From contig NZ_LGDV01000238.1 of NCBI RefSeq assembly GCF_001280015.1, forward strand, positions 1-64,000: a stretch of 64,000 nucleotides of DNA, given 5' to 3'. The notes beneath the pieces are model-generated. The model searched no databases, was not told the DNA's origin, and saw nothing but the letters and a program-made list of their open reading frames with translations. Positions within the stretch are counted from its first letter, which is position 1; each line of letters begins with the position of its first letter. The stretch comes from Streptomyces sp. MMG1121. Lineage in GTDB: Bacteria > Actinomycetota > Actinomycetes > Streptomycetales > Streptomycetaceae. Positions 52,563 to 60,987 of the stretch are shown here, piece by piece. Made by a program: the position numbers and the translations under genes.

Positions 52563-52919
52563 TCAACGACGCCGGTCGATCTGGCCGCGCGTGTAGCGGC
52601 GGATCCGTTCGTACGCGAGCAGTTCGCCCTTCGCATCCAGCCTGACGTGGTAGGTGCCGAGAACGCTGGTGGTCGCGGGGACCCGCTCCAGCTCGAGTAC
52701 CTCGACATCCGCCTCCCACCCCTCCTCCGTCGGCTTGATTGCCGACACCGACTCGGGGGCGCGTCCGAGAAGTTCCTCCAGTTGCCGTGCGGCGGAACGC
52801 ATGGCATGGGCCGCCGAGAGCTGGGCGGACTTCCGGGTGCTTCCGGTGCGGCGTGTGGTGTCGTCACTGCGGGAGGGGCGCCTGCCACTCCCCGTGCCGT
52901 CCTTGTCTGACGCGGGCAT
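52563..52919 (-). CDS. gvpO: Gas-vesicle protein GvpO
   Basis: A 118-residue protein. A disordered basic N-terminus precedes the GvpO domain (AARQLEELLGRAPESVSAIK, EEGWEADVEVLELERVPATT, SVLGTYHVRLDAKGELLAYE, RIRRYTRGQIDRRR). First gene of the leftward gvp operon; GvpO is linked to expression or assembly. ATG 52919 is preferred; upstream codons lack a ribosome site. Confidence 0.9.
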   Translation of the reverse strand: MPASDKDGTGSGRRPSRSDDTTRRTGSTRKSAQLSAAHAMRSAARQLEELLGRAPESVSAIKPTEEGWEADVEVLELERVPATTSVLGTYHVRLDAKGELLAYERIRRYTRGQIDRRR

Positions 52920-53066
52920 GTTCCCAACTCCGTCGGCTGGAGCGGCACCCCCCATCACTCAAATGTACTATTTCACCATATACACCTTGAAAGTGTGCCG
53001 CGACGGGCCGCTGGCGGCCACGCGCCGCCGTGCGACCGCGCAGCGGCTCGCCGGAGGGAATGATCG
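52920..53066. promoter_or_regulatory. Divergent promoter region of the gas-vesicle locus
   Basis: 147 bp separate gvpO from the rightward acidic-protein gene. The stretch 52958-52998 is AT-rich for this DNA (AAATGTACTATTTCACCATA and following) and is the best promoter candidate. I cannot assign -35/-10 boxes. Confidence 0.5.
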
Positions 53067-53912
53067 ATGAACGATTCGACGAAGATCGCTCTCGCCGCCG
53101 CAGTCGCCGGCGGTTACGTCCTCGGCCGGACCAAGAAGGGGCGACTCGCCTTCGGACTGGCTACCTATCTCGCGGGCCGCCGTTTCGGCCTGGAACCTCA
53201 GCAGCTGCTCACCGACGGGCTCCGTAAGCTCCAGGAGATTCCTCAGGTCGCCGACCTCAACGAGCAGGTGCGCGGCGAATTCAAGGACGCGGGACGCAAG
53301 GCTCTCGCCGCAGCTGCCGACCGCAAACTCGGCGACCTCGCGGACGTCTTGCACGAGCGGACCGCACGCATCGGAAGCGAGAGGGAGGAGGAAGGCGGGG
53401 AGGAAGAAGAGGAAGAAGAGTACGAGCCGGAGGCCGAAGAAGAGTACGAGGACGAGGAAGAGGAGGACGAAGAGGAAGAGGAACCCGAGGAGGAGTCAGA
53501 GGAAGCAGAGGAAGAGGAAGAGGAAGCAGAGGAAGAGGAAGAGGAAGAGCCCCGGGCGAAGCGGCCCACCTCCAGTCGTCGGCATCCCGGCCGCAGGGCT
53601 GAACCCGCCCGGGAGGAGCCGCGCAGCCACCGCCGCACAGCCAAGCGTCCATCCGCACGCCCCGCACCGCGTAAGGCGCCGACCGGCAAGACCACAGCAA
53701 AGAAGGCACAGCCGGCGAAGAAAACGGCCACAAAAAAGGCGGCGCCAGCCAGGAAGAGCGCGGCGAAGAAGACCGCGGCGCCAGCGAGAAAGGCCGCGGC
53801 GAAGAAGACTGCCGCACCAGCCAGGAAAGCTGCGGCGAAGAAAGCCGCCCCCAGGAAGACTGCCCCGAAGAAGGCTACGGCCAAAAGGGCGTCCACGACG
53901 CGGCGGAGGTAG
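53067..53912 (+). CDS. Gas-vesicle-locus protein with acidic block and histone-like Lys/Ala tail
   Basis: A 281-residue protein in three parts. Residues 1-95 form a compact domain (MNDSTKIALAAAVAGGYVLG, LAFGLATYLAGRRFGLEPQQ) with a short N-terminal hydrophobic helix. Residues about 105-165 are almost only Glu with Tyr and Asp (YEPEAEEEYEDEEEEDEEEE). The C-terminal 110 residues are Lys/Ala/Pro/Arg repeats of PARKAAAKKTAA, like histone H1 or the tail of HupS. The next gene follows after 3 bases. It resembles the accessory protein often called GvpY in Streptomyces clusters, though I am not certain of that name. Confidence 0.75.
   Translation: MNDSTKIALAAAVAGGYVLGRTKKGRLAFGLATYLAGRRFGLEPQQLLTDGLRKLQEIPQVADLNEQVRGEFKDAGRKALAAAADRKLGDLADVLHERTARIGSEREEEGGEEEEEEEYEPEAEEEYEDEEEEDEEEEEPEEESEEAEEEEEEAEEEEEEEPRAKRPTSSRRHPGRRAEPAREEPRSHRRTAKRPSARPAPRKAPTGKTTAKKAQPAKKTATKKAAPARKSAAKKTAAPARKAAAKKTAAPARKAAAKKAAPRKTAPKKATAKRASTTRRR
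53385..53560 (+). repeat. Polypurine tract encoding the Glu-rich block
   Basis: About 175 bases are overwhelmingly A and G on the plus strand (runs such as GAGGAAGAAGAGGAAGAAGA). The tract could form unusual DNA structure and is prone to length change by slippage. Confidence 0.8.
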
Positions 53913-53915
53913 GCC

Positions 53916-54842
53916 ATGGCTAGAACGGCGCAGAAGACGCGACGGGACGAACCATCCGGCCTCGACCGGCTGCGTGACGAACTCGTCGACTACCTCGGTA
54001 CGCAGGTCGAGCATCTCGCGGACCTGGCGGGCGATAAGGTGGAAGGCCTCACCGACCAGTTGCTGGACGTGGCCGACAACGGCGGCGTTCTCCCGAAAGT
54101 CGGCGCCCGCGTCCTCCAAGGGGACTCACCCCTCAAAGCCCTGATCAGCGAGAAGACAAAAAGCATCAAGGACAGCGCGGTCGAGAAGGTTTCGAGCCTG
54201 TTCGGCGGCGGCAAGGGCCGCAAGTCCGGCAATCCGAAGGTCACGACCATCATCGAACACCTGGATGTGGGCGTCCCCGTACGCGTCGCCTACGACCACT
54301 GGACCCGGTTCGAGAAGTTCAGCTCGTTCGCCAAAGGCGTGCGCAGCGTATCGCAAGGAGACGAGACCAGCAGCGACTGGAAGGTGAAGGTGGGCCCCTC
54401 TACTCGTTCTTGGAAGGCAGCCATCCAAGAACAGATTCCGGACGAGCGCATCATGTGGACGTCGGAGGGCGCCAAGGGCAGCACCCGAGGCTGCGTCAGC
54501 TTCCACGAACTGACACCGACACTCACGCACATCGTGCTCGTCGTCGAGTACTACCCTTCGGGCTTCTTCGAGAAAACCGGCAACCTCTGGCGCGCCCAGG
54601 GCCGCCGACTCCGACTCGACGCCAAGCACTTCCAGCGCTACGTCACCCTCTCCGACGAGGACGCCGACGGATGGCGCGGCGAGATCCGTCAGGGCGAGGT
54701 GGTACGCACTCACGAAGAGGCACTGGAAGAGGAAGAAGCTGAATACGAGGAAGAAGAATCCGAAGACGAAGAGACACCGGAGGACGAATACCCAGAGGAC
54801 GAACTAGAAGACGAATCCGATTATGAGGACGAGGAGGCATGA
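53916..54842 (+). CDS. SRPBCC (START/Bet v1-like) gas-vesicle-locus protein with acidic tail
   Basis: A 308-residue protein. Residues 20-100 form a helical region (LRDELVDYLGTQVEHLADLA). Residues about 108-245 form an SRPBCC/polyketide-cyclase-type domain (EHLDVGVPVRVAYDHWTRFE, KFSSFAKGVRSVSQGDETSS, VSFHELTPTLTHIVLVVEYY). A ~45-residue tail is nearly all Glu, Asp and Tyr. SRPBCC proteins occur in Streptomyces gas-vesicle clusters (the GvpZ position), normally inside the operon. Here it is divergent. Role unknown; the fold binds hydrophobic ligands. Confidence 0.8.
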   Translation: MARTAQKTRRDEPSGLDRLRDELVDYLGTQVEHLADLAGDKVEGLTDQLLDVADNGGVLPKVGARVLQGDSPLKALISEKTKSIKDSAVEKVSSLFGGGKGRKSGNPKVTTIIEHLDVGVPVRVAYDHWTRFEKFSSFAKGVRSVSQGDETSSDWKVKVGPSTRSWKAAIQEQIPDERIMWTSEGAKGSTRGCVSFHELTPTLTHIVLVVEYYPSGFFEKTGNLWRAQGRRLRLDAKHFQRYVTLSDEDADGWRGEIRQGEVVRTHEEALEEEEAEYEEEESEDEETPEDEYPEDELEDESDYEDEEA

Positions 54843-54882
54843 AGACCACAACGTCGCCACGAGGCACCTCACATCGAATCAA

Positions 54883-54904
54883 CACACTGAGCTCTTTCAG
54901 TGTG
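54883..54904 (+). terminator. Hairpin after the SRPBCC gene
   Basis: CACACTGA (54883-54890) pairs with TCAGTGTG (54897-54904) over a 6-base loop, 40 bases after the stop. Confidence 0.55.
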
Positions 54905-54989
54905 GCCACTGATTGGCCCCGTCAACTTGAGCGGAGGGCCTCCGTGAGGTGATCTTCGTGTTGATCGTCGCTGGGGAGGGCCTGGCTGC

Positions 54990-55486
54990 TCGTGGACACG
55001 CCGCCGGTTCCCGGACGAGGTCTTCATCAAGATCAACGGGAAGTTGCACTACCTCTGGCGCGCGGTCGACGCCGACGGCAACGTCCTCGTCATCCTCGTC
55101 ACCAGCAAGCGCGACACCGCCGCCGCAGTGCGGTTCTTCCGCCGTCTGCTCAAGGGCTGCGAGTATGCGCCCCGGTGATCGTCACCGACAAGCACCGCAG
55201 CTACGTCGCCGCCCACCGCCTGGTCATGCCCTCCGCCGAACACCGCAGTTCGAAATATCTCAACAACCACGCCGAGAACAGCCATCAGCCCACCCGGCAG
55301 CGGGAGAGCGCGATGCGGCGCTTCACCTCACCCGGCCACGCCCAGAAGTTCTTGTCCGCCTTCAGCGGCATCTCACCCCACTTCCGGCCCCGCCGCCACC
55401 TGCTCGCCGCCGCCGAGTACCGCACCGACACGCACCACCGCTTCACCGCCTGGCGCCAGGTCACCGGCTGCACGGCCACCGCCTGA
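54990..55486 (+). pseudogene. IS6-family transposase, 5'-truncated and frameshifted
   Basis: The first frame has DEVFIKINGKLHYLWRAVDA, DGNVLVILVTSKRDTAAAVR, FFRRLLKGCEYAPR. The next frame continues VIVTDKHRSYVAAHRLVMPS, EHRSSKYLNNHAENSHQPTR with the catalytic Asp and Glu, to a stop at 55486. The N-terminal helix-turn-helix and the left end are missing. Confidence 0.75.
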
Positions 55487-56159
55487 CGAAGACAGCCCAC
55501 CCGGCCCCGCCCACCGCCGGCACACCTCAACTCCCGCACCCACCATAGGTTGACAGCACCCAAGGGGCCCCAAGAAGTGCCATGAACCGCCCCCCCAAAC
55601 CGTCGAACATATGGTGGACGTCACATCGCACAGGCGTGTCGCCGACCGCCCCGGTGAGGGGTCCCGGCACCACCGATCCCGCGGCCCCAACCTCGCGCCC
55701 GCCACCGCGCACGTGGACCGACGGGACCCGGTACAGGCAGCAGCCTCCAGGCCGGGGCGGGTGTACCCGATCGGCCAGTGGTCCTCACTCTGCCGCTGCC
55801 GCCGTCTGCGATCCGCCCGTGACAGAGGTCCCCGATGAGTTGATCAAGATCGAAGAGCTGGCCGCCATCTGGCGGTTCAACGAGGCCCACCACTGGGAGT
55901 CGCAGCCCGAGCGGCGCGACCTGTGTACCGAACTGATGCCGGCGTGGTCGCGCCAATCGGTGGTGTGCTCGGTGATGACCGCCGCGGTCACCGTGGACGG
56001 GTGATGGCGATATCTGAATCCCCACCAGGTGCTCGGAGCGGCCTCGGAGTTGCTCGGGCTGGTTGCCCAAGCAGGCGCGTCGCCCTGCGGACGGCAGGAG
56101 GGCTTCCGCGCAGTCTGCCCGAGCGCAAGGTGCGTGGTCAGCACGCGGCATCCGTCCGG
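55487..56159. other. Decayed stretch without a supported gene
   Basis: A rightward frame at 55582-56004 contains PDELIKIEELAAIWRFNEAH, which looks protein-like in composition but belongs to no family I know. The rest is uninformative. Confidence 0.35.
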
Positions 56160-56687
56160 TCAGGAGATACGGATGCTTTCGATAACAACCTCGGTGACAG
56201 GGCGGTCGCCGGCGCCCACGTCGGTGGCAGCGATGGAGTCGACGACCTTGCGGGAATCCTCGTCGGCGACCTCGCCGAAGATGGTGTGCTTGAAGTTGAG
56301 GTGGTTGGTCGGGGCTACGGTGATGAAGAACTGCGAGCCGTTGGTGGACGGTCCGCTGTTGGCCATGGCCAGCAGGTAGGGGCGGTCGAACTGGAGCTCG
56401 GGGTGGAACTCGTCGGCGAACCTGTAGCCGGGACCGCCGCGTCCGGTGCCTGTGGGGTCACCGCCCTGGATCATGAAGCCATCGATGACCCGGTGGAAGA
56501 CCGATCCGTCGTAGAAAGGGCCTGAGGACTGGCCCTTGGCGTTCAGCTCCGTGTACTCGCGTGAGCCGTCGGCCAGGCCGACGAAGTTCGCGACCGTCTT
56601 GGGTGCATGGCTGGGGAAAAGCTTCACCCTGATCGCTCCGTGCGTGGTGACGAGGGTGGCGATGGGGTTGCCGGTAGATTCCGCCAC
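56160..56687 (-). CDS. Cyclophilin-type peptidyl-prolyl isomerase
   Basis: A 175-residue cyclophilin: [40 protein letters not shown] (the catalytic Phe-His-Arg), [40 protein letters not shown]. It catalyses cis-trans isomerisation of prolyl bonds. There is no signal peptide, so it is cytoplasmic. Start GTG 56687 has GGAAGG 7 bases upstream; the longer upstream frame is Arg/Pro-rich and unlikely. Confidence 0.93.
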   Translation of the reverse strand: MAESTGNPIATLVTTHGAIRVKLFPSHAPKTVANFVGLADGSREYTELNAKGQSSGPFYDGSVFHRVIDGFMIQGGDPTGTGRGGPGYRFADEFHPELQFDRPYLLAMANSGPSTNGSQFFITVAPTNHLNFKHTIFGEVADEDSRKVVDSIAATDVGAGDRPVTEVVIESIRIS

Positions 56688-57025
56688 TACGGGGCCTTCC
56701 GTCGCTTCGGATTGCGTACGCCCAGCCTGCGGAGCCAGCCCCGGGCCCGAACCGGGACGCGCCACGCAGGCGCGGTGTTTCACGCATTCAGCGTGGGCAT
56801 GAGTCGATGTCCCAAGGTGCGGGCTGCCGCCACTGCTCAGGCACCGAACGAGGGGGCGCCCCGGGTCCGGCGCTCACCGAGGCTCTCCACTCGCCTGAGG
56901 ACTTGATCAAGCGGGGCAAGGAGTAGCCCTGGTCGGTTTTCAGGAATCCCCATCAGCGGAGTGCTGACTCGGCCCGGCGGCCATCCGGAGCCGGACTCCG
57001 GTGCCGCAGCCGCTGGTTGAACGGC

Positions 57026-57809
57026 ATGCCGCCTGCCATGACATCGCCGCCGTACGAGCCGCCGGAGCGCCGCTTCCCGTACGGTCCGCACTCCACGGTG
57101 GAGGTCGTGGCCGAGCCGGCTCCCGGGCCGGACGGTGCCCTGCGGGTGGCCCTCGCCGTCCACCCCATCGGCGCGTTCCTGAATCCGTACGGCGCTGCCG
57201 AGCCGAATGTCTGGACCCAGGTGGTCTACCTCCGGCCGCGCCCATGTCAGGTAACCGTTGAGCGCCGCGGTGTCCGTACCACGGCATCCTGGCCGCGCAG
57301 GACGCATCGGCGGTCGTGATGCGGGCGCTCGGCCCGGCCGACCTGGACGTGGACCAGCTCATGTGGCACCTGCCCGGATGCCTGATCACATCAGAGTTCG
57401 AGCCGGAACGATGCATGGTGGCCGTGCTCACCGAGGACGCCCCCGTACCCCGCGGATACCAGTTCGAGGCCGCCGCCGAGGAGAACGTCCCGGCCGTGAG
57501 GCCGCTGTACTCCTCGGCCGTCTACAGCTGGCTCAGGTGGTGGCGGGCCGAGAACCACTCTCCGAAGCTCACGGGCAAGAACCTCCTGCCCCCGACCGGC
57601 TTCTGAAGCGGTATGCCGGGCAGGACCACCTGCCGCGCATCACCGGCACCGAACGGGCCCGCTGGCCCGGCCCTCCGCCGAACGGCACATCACAGCAGTG
57701 GCTCGAGGCATCGGAAACAAGGAAGGACCAGATCCGAAAGCGGATGGGCAAGCCGGACGACTGGAACCCCCCACCCGATGAGGGGCCCGACCCCACCGAA
57801 CACCGCTGA
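57026..57809 (+). pseudogene. Unrecognised gene spread over three frames
   Basis: Three consecutive rightward frames look coding and run on from one another: MTSPPYEPPERRFPYGPHST... (57026 to about 57240), LAAQDASAVVMRALGPADLD...CMVAVLTEDAPVPRGYQFEA (about 57280-57606) and LKRYAGQDHLPRITGTERAR...KPDDWNPPPDEGPDPTEHR (about 57609-57809). Together they would give a ~255-residue protein with two frameshifts. I do not recognise the family. The last part is hydrophilic and Pro-rich. Confidence 0.4.
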
Positions 57810-58015
57810 ACGACAAGATGCCGTCACCACCCGCCGCGCGCAGGAAGAGTGTCCCGTCGCACCGAAGCCCCACAAGTCTCGTCGGTCCCTGAGCGATCGA
57901 ACCACGGGCGCCACGCAACCCACTCTCCATGTCGCCGCTGTGCAGGTCTAGGCTGAGCGGCTCCGGACGGAGACCGAGCAGACTGCGCCCGGCCCCGTGC
58001 CGGTGGGAGTGTGGC

Positions 58016-58225
58016 CTACTGCTCGAGGACCACGACGTTCTCGGCCTGCGGCCCCTTCGCTCCCTGCACCAGGTCGTACTCGACCCGGTCGTTGTCCATC
58101 AGGGATTTGAAACCGTGGGACTGGATCGCGGAGAAGTGCACGAAGACGTCCGGCCCGCCGTCGTCCTGGCTGACAAACCCGAACCCCTTGTCCGCGTTGA
58201 ACCACTTCACCGTTCCTGTAGCCAT
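58016..58225 (-). CDS. Cold-shock protein (CspA family)
   Basis: A 69-residue OB-fold protein with both RNA-binding motifs, [11 protein letters not shown] (RNP1) and DVFVHFSAI (RNP2), starting [17 protein letters not shown] and ending [15 protein letters not shown]. It acts as an RNA chaperone. GAGGGA lies 8 bases before ATG 58225. Confidence 0.95.
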   Translation of the reverse strand: MATGTVKWFNADKGFGFVSQDDGGPDVFVHFSAIQSHGFKSLMDNDRVEYDLVQGAKGPQAENVVVLEQ

Positions 58226-58301
58226 CACACGTCCCTCACACTCAGTGCCCGTTGCCCGCTCTATGTTTCCCCGGCCAGGCTGACATGAACCCCTGTGATC
58301 A

Positions 58302-58505
58302 TTACCGATGGTCGGGCCATGCGTCCAGGACGTCGCCGCTGTCCTCGTCTGACAGGGTGACGCGGGCGCCGGGCATGGCGCCCCCGTACAGGCCAACCCA
58401 GTTGCGGAACTTGTCGCGGGCCACGACTTCGCGTCCCCACCAGCCATGCTGAACCGGCCGGCCACCAGTCGTGAGCAGCAGGTGGTAGCGGCTCGGACTG
58501 GTCAT
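58302..58505 (-). CDS. Small hypothetical protein coupled to the LexA-like gene (67 aa)
   Basis: The sequence is [60 protein letters not shown], a compact beta-rich protein without a known domain. Its ATG overlaps the stop of the LexA-like gene (ATGA at 58502-58505), so the two form one damage-responsive unit if the upstream box is real. Confidence 0.65.
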   Translation of the reverse strand: MTSPSRYHLLLTTGGRPVQHGWWGREVVARDKFRNWVGLYGGAMPGARVTLSDEDSGDVLDAWPDHR

Positions 58506-58720
58506 GCGAGCCGGATCCCTCTCGCCCGGCCCGGCGTGCGGACGATCGCCCGCTTCGTCTCCAGCTCGACCAGCTGGCAGTACACGCTGGACTGGCTCCG
58601 CAGACCGACCTCGACCTCGATCTCCCGCACCGTCGGCGCCTCGCCACCATCGACGATCGCCTGCCGGATGCAGCGCAGGACGCGCTCCTGGATGTCGGTG
58701 AGGTGCTCTGCACGGCACAT
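58502..58720 (-). CDS. LexA-like DNA-binding protein without peptidase domain (72 aa)
   Basis: The sequence LTDIQERVLRCIRQAIVDGG, EAPTVREIEVEVGLRSQSSV, YCQLVELETKRAIVRTPGRA matches the winged-helix N-terminal domain of LexA. The autoproteolytic Ser/Lys domain is absent, so it cannot self-cleave. Such free domains occur in Streptomyces accessory regions. A LexA-box-like palindrome lies 9 bases upstream of the start. Confidence 0.75.
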   Translation of the reverse strand: MCRAEHLTDIQERVLRCIRQAIVDGGEAPTVREIEVEVGLRSQSSVYCQLVELETKRAIVRTPGRARGIRLA

Positions 58721-58728
58721 ACTGGGAT

Positions 58729-58744
58729 TAGAGCGTGTGTTCGA
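58729..58744 (-). promoter_or_regulatory. Possible SOS (LexA) box
   Basis: On the minus strand TCGAACACACGCTCTA fits the actinobacterial consensus TCGAAC-N4-GTTCGA with two mismatches in the right arm. It lies immediately upstream of the LexA-like start, so it could be bound by host LexA or by the product itself. Confidence 0.5.
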
Positions 58745-59092
58745 ATTCTTGGGCAAGCGGACACACGGCACAGCGCGGAGGAACTGTGACTGAGCGCCCC
58801 ACCTGGCGGATTAGCGGTTGAACCGGCGGATTGAGCATTCCGCAGATCAGCGCGCTGATGGCGCTCCCTCGTACCGCTCGAGCCCTCCCAGTAGCGACCG
58901 CATCCGGTGGGGCACGGGGCGTTCGAGCAGGTCAGGGTGGTCAGTCACACTTCTGTGTGACTGACCACCCTGACCTGGAGGCTGAGCGGTCGAGGTGGCG
59001 GAGCAGGAGAGCCGTGCCGTACAGCCTTGGTGCCTTCTGTGCGAGATCGCGGCTCAAGCAGCACGGCTCCGCCGGCTTCGTCAGCTACATGT
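58745..59092. other. Intergenic stretch with one strong hairpin
   Basis: No gene is supported. The perfect hairpin at 58928-58977 is the only notable feature. Confidence 0.4.
58928..58977. terminator. Perfect 23-bp hairpin with a 4-base loop
   Basis: CAGGTCAGGGTGGTCAGTCA plus CAC at 58928-58950 pairs without mismatch to 58955-58977 around TTCT. It lies 116 bp beyond the leftward EF-Tu-like stop and may terminate that transcript. The length and perfection are greater than most terminators. Confidence 0.6.
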
Positions 59093-59908
59093 TCACCGGA
59101 TGGTCTTGGTCACGATGCCGACGCCGACAGTTCTGCCGGCCTCGCGAATCGCGAAGCGCATGCCCTTGTCCAGGGCGACGGGGTCGGTCAGGGTGATCCG
59201 CATGTCGACGTTCTCGCCGGGCATGACCATCGTCATGCCTGCGGGCAGTGCGATGCCCCCGGTGACGTCGGTGGCACCGAAGGAGAACTGGGGGCGGTAG
59301 CCCTTGAAGAAGGGGGTGTTCCGTCCGCCTTCATCTGGCTTGAGGAAGTAGCACTCCGCCTCGAACGTGGTGTGCGGTGTGCTGCTTTCGGGCTTGGCGG
59401 GGGCCTGGCCGGGGATGTGGGTGTCCAGGTGGTTGGCCAGTTCCAGGACTGCTTCTTCCCAGGCGGCGTCCCCCTTCAGCGCCTTGAGTGCGGAGCCGCG
59501 CACCACGGGGGCCTCGTCGCCCGGGAAGCCGTACTTCGTCAGCAGCTCACGGACCTCCATCTCCACCAGGTCGATCATTTCCTCGTCGTCGACCGTGTCG
59601 CACTTGTTGAGTAAGACCACGATGTACGGCACACCGGTGAGACGGGCGAGCCGGACGTGTTCGCGGGTCTGGGACGCGGGCCCGTCGGGCGCGGTGACGA
59701 CGAGAATCGCGCCGTCCATCGGCGTCCCCGCGATCATGTTCTTGATCTGGTCGGCATGGCCGGCGCAGTCGATGTGTGCGTAGCGCCGGGCCGCGGTGGC
59801 GTACTCGACGTGGCTCCTGCTGATTGTGACGTCGCCTGCCTTTTCCTCCGAGGCATTGGCGATCTGATTGAAGGTGCGCGGCGTGCCGCCGTACTTCTTG
59901 GCCAGCAC
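59093..59908 (-). CDS. EF-Tu-like protein lacking the P-loop and domain II
   Basis: A 271-residue frame from GTG 59908. Residues 1-160 correspond to EF-Tu domain I after the P-loop: [40 protein letters not shown] (G3, DCAG for DCPG), NKCD (G4) and [20 protein letters not shown]. They are followed at once by the domain III pattern [60 protein letters not shown]. The first ~45 residues (GHVDHGKTT) and the ~90 residues of domain II are absent. NKCD and the EMEVRELL stretch look non-actinobacterial, suggesting transfer. It is unlikely to act as an elongation factor. Confidence 0.75.
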   Translation of the reverse strand: MLAKKYGGTPRTFNQIANASEEKAGDVTISRSHVEYATAARRYAHIDCAGHADQIKNMIAGTPMDGAILVVTAPDGPASQTREHVRLARLTGVPYIVVLLNKCDTVDDEEMIDLVEMEVRELLTKYGFPGDEAPVVRGSALKALKGDAAWEEAVLELANHLDTHIPGQAPAKPESSTPHTTFEAECYFLKPDEGGRNTPFFKGYRPQFSFGATDVTGGIALPAGMTMVMPGENVDMRITLTDPVALDKGMRFAIREAGRTVGVGIVTKTIR

Positions 59909-59997
59909 AGGGGAGTTTTGCTGAACCCGGTTGATGTTGCTCAGATATCCAGAGTCACCGACCGCATCCAGCCCAACACCCGCTTCGTTGGCCGGAC

Positions 59998-60260
59998 ATG
60001 ACCACTCAGCACCCCATTGCCCACCGTAGGCCCCTAGCGCTCCTCGGCGCCGTCACCACGCTCCTGCTCACCGGCACCCCGACCACCGCCACCGCCGCCC
60101 CCGTGACCGGCACCCAGTATGTCGCCCTCGGCGACTCCTACTCCTCCGGTCTCGGCGCCGGCGCCTACGACTTCGCCAGCGGGCAGTGCAAGCGCAGCAC
60201 CCGGGCCTACCCCGCCCTCTGGGCCAAGGCCCACTCCGCCAAGTCGTTCTCCTTCACCGA
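59998..60260 (+). pseudogene. SGNH-hydrolase (secreted lipase) N-terminal fragment
   Basis: ATG 59998 begins a signal peptide ([20 protein letters not shown]), then TQYVALGDSYSSGLGAGAYD with the catalytic Ser of GDSYSSG, and RSTRAYPALWAKAHSAKSFS. About residue 85 it runs into DNA of the TetR gene region. The rest of the hydrolase is missing. Confidence 0.7.
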
Positions 60261-60311
60261 CCGGCAAATGGATCACTTGAGGCGGCGGGCGGTGGGGCGC
60301 CTGGCGGCACC

Positions 60312-60892
60312 TCAGCGGGGTCTGAGGCCGTCCATGAGCAGGTCGAGCAGGCACCGGGCCTGGGCAGGTTCTCCGGACCTGTCGGCGACGGCGAGCATAC
60401 CGAGGATGCCGGCGGAGACGTCGCCGGCGCGAGCGTCGGCGCGGATGTCCCCAGCGGTGGCGCCGGCGTCGAGGATCGTGGTGATGGCCGACAGGAGCTC
60501 CTGTCGGGTGTGGGCGAGGGAGATTTCGCCGGAATCGATCATGGCGAGCAGAGTGTCGGTCAGCCGTGCTTGGTGGCCTGCCATTCCGCGAACAGGTCCA
60601 TCCACAGGCGCAGCGCTTGCGCGGGCGGGTGGTTGGCGAGCAACTCGCGTGCCCCGGCCGTCAGTCGGACGACCTGGTCCTGATAGACGGCGTCGACGAG
60701 CGCTTCCCGGGTCGGGAAGTGGCGGAAGACGGTGGCGACGCCGACGCCCGCCTGTCGAGCGATAGCGCGCATCGATGGCTCGCTGTCGGAGGTGGCGAAG
60801 GCGCGGGTGGCCGCCGCGAGCACGGTCTCGCGGTTGCGTGCGGCGTCGGCGCGCAGCTGCTGGTGGGCTGCCGGGGATGGTTCGGTGGCCAT
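60312..60892 (-). pseudogene. TetR-family regulator, frameshifted
   Basis: From ATG 60892 the DNA-binding domain is intact (RNRETVLAAATRAFATSDSE, PSMRAIARQAGVGVATVFRH, FPTREALVDAVYQD). The frame stops at 60560 (FAEWQATKHG). The ligand-binding half continues in another frame (RLTDTLLAMIDSGEISLAHT, QELLSAITTILDAGATAGDI) to 60312. One indel near 60565-60590 separates them. It is divergent from the dehydrogenase gene, its likely target. Confidence 0.75.
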
Positions 60893-60952
60893 GTCTAAAC
60901 GGATCACGTTCCACTTGAGTCGGTCCTGGGGGTGGTCTAGGCCCGAGATAAA

Positions 60953-60966
60953 CGGAACGCGTTCCG
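60953..60966. promoter_or_regulatory. Palindromic operator for the TetR regulator
   Basis: CGGAACGCGTTCCG is a perfect 14-bp palindrome in the 95-bp gap between the divergent TetR and dehydrogenase genes, 21 bases before the dehydrogenase start. Position and symmetry fit a TetR operator. Confidence 0.65.
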
Positions 60967-60987
60967 GTTAGCTTTGAAGGAGACCTC

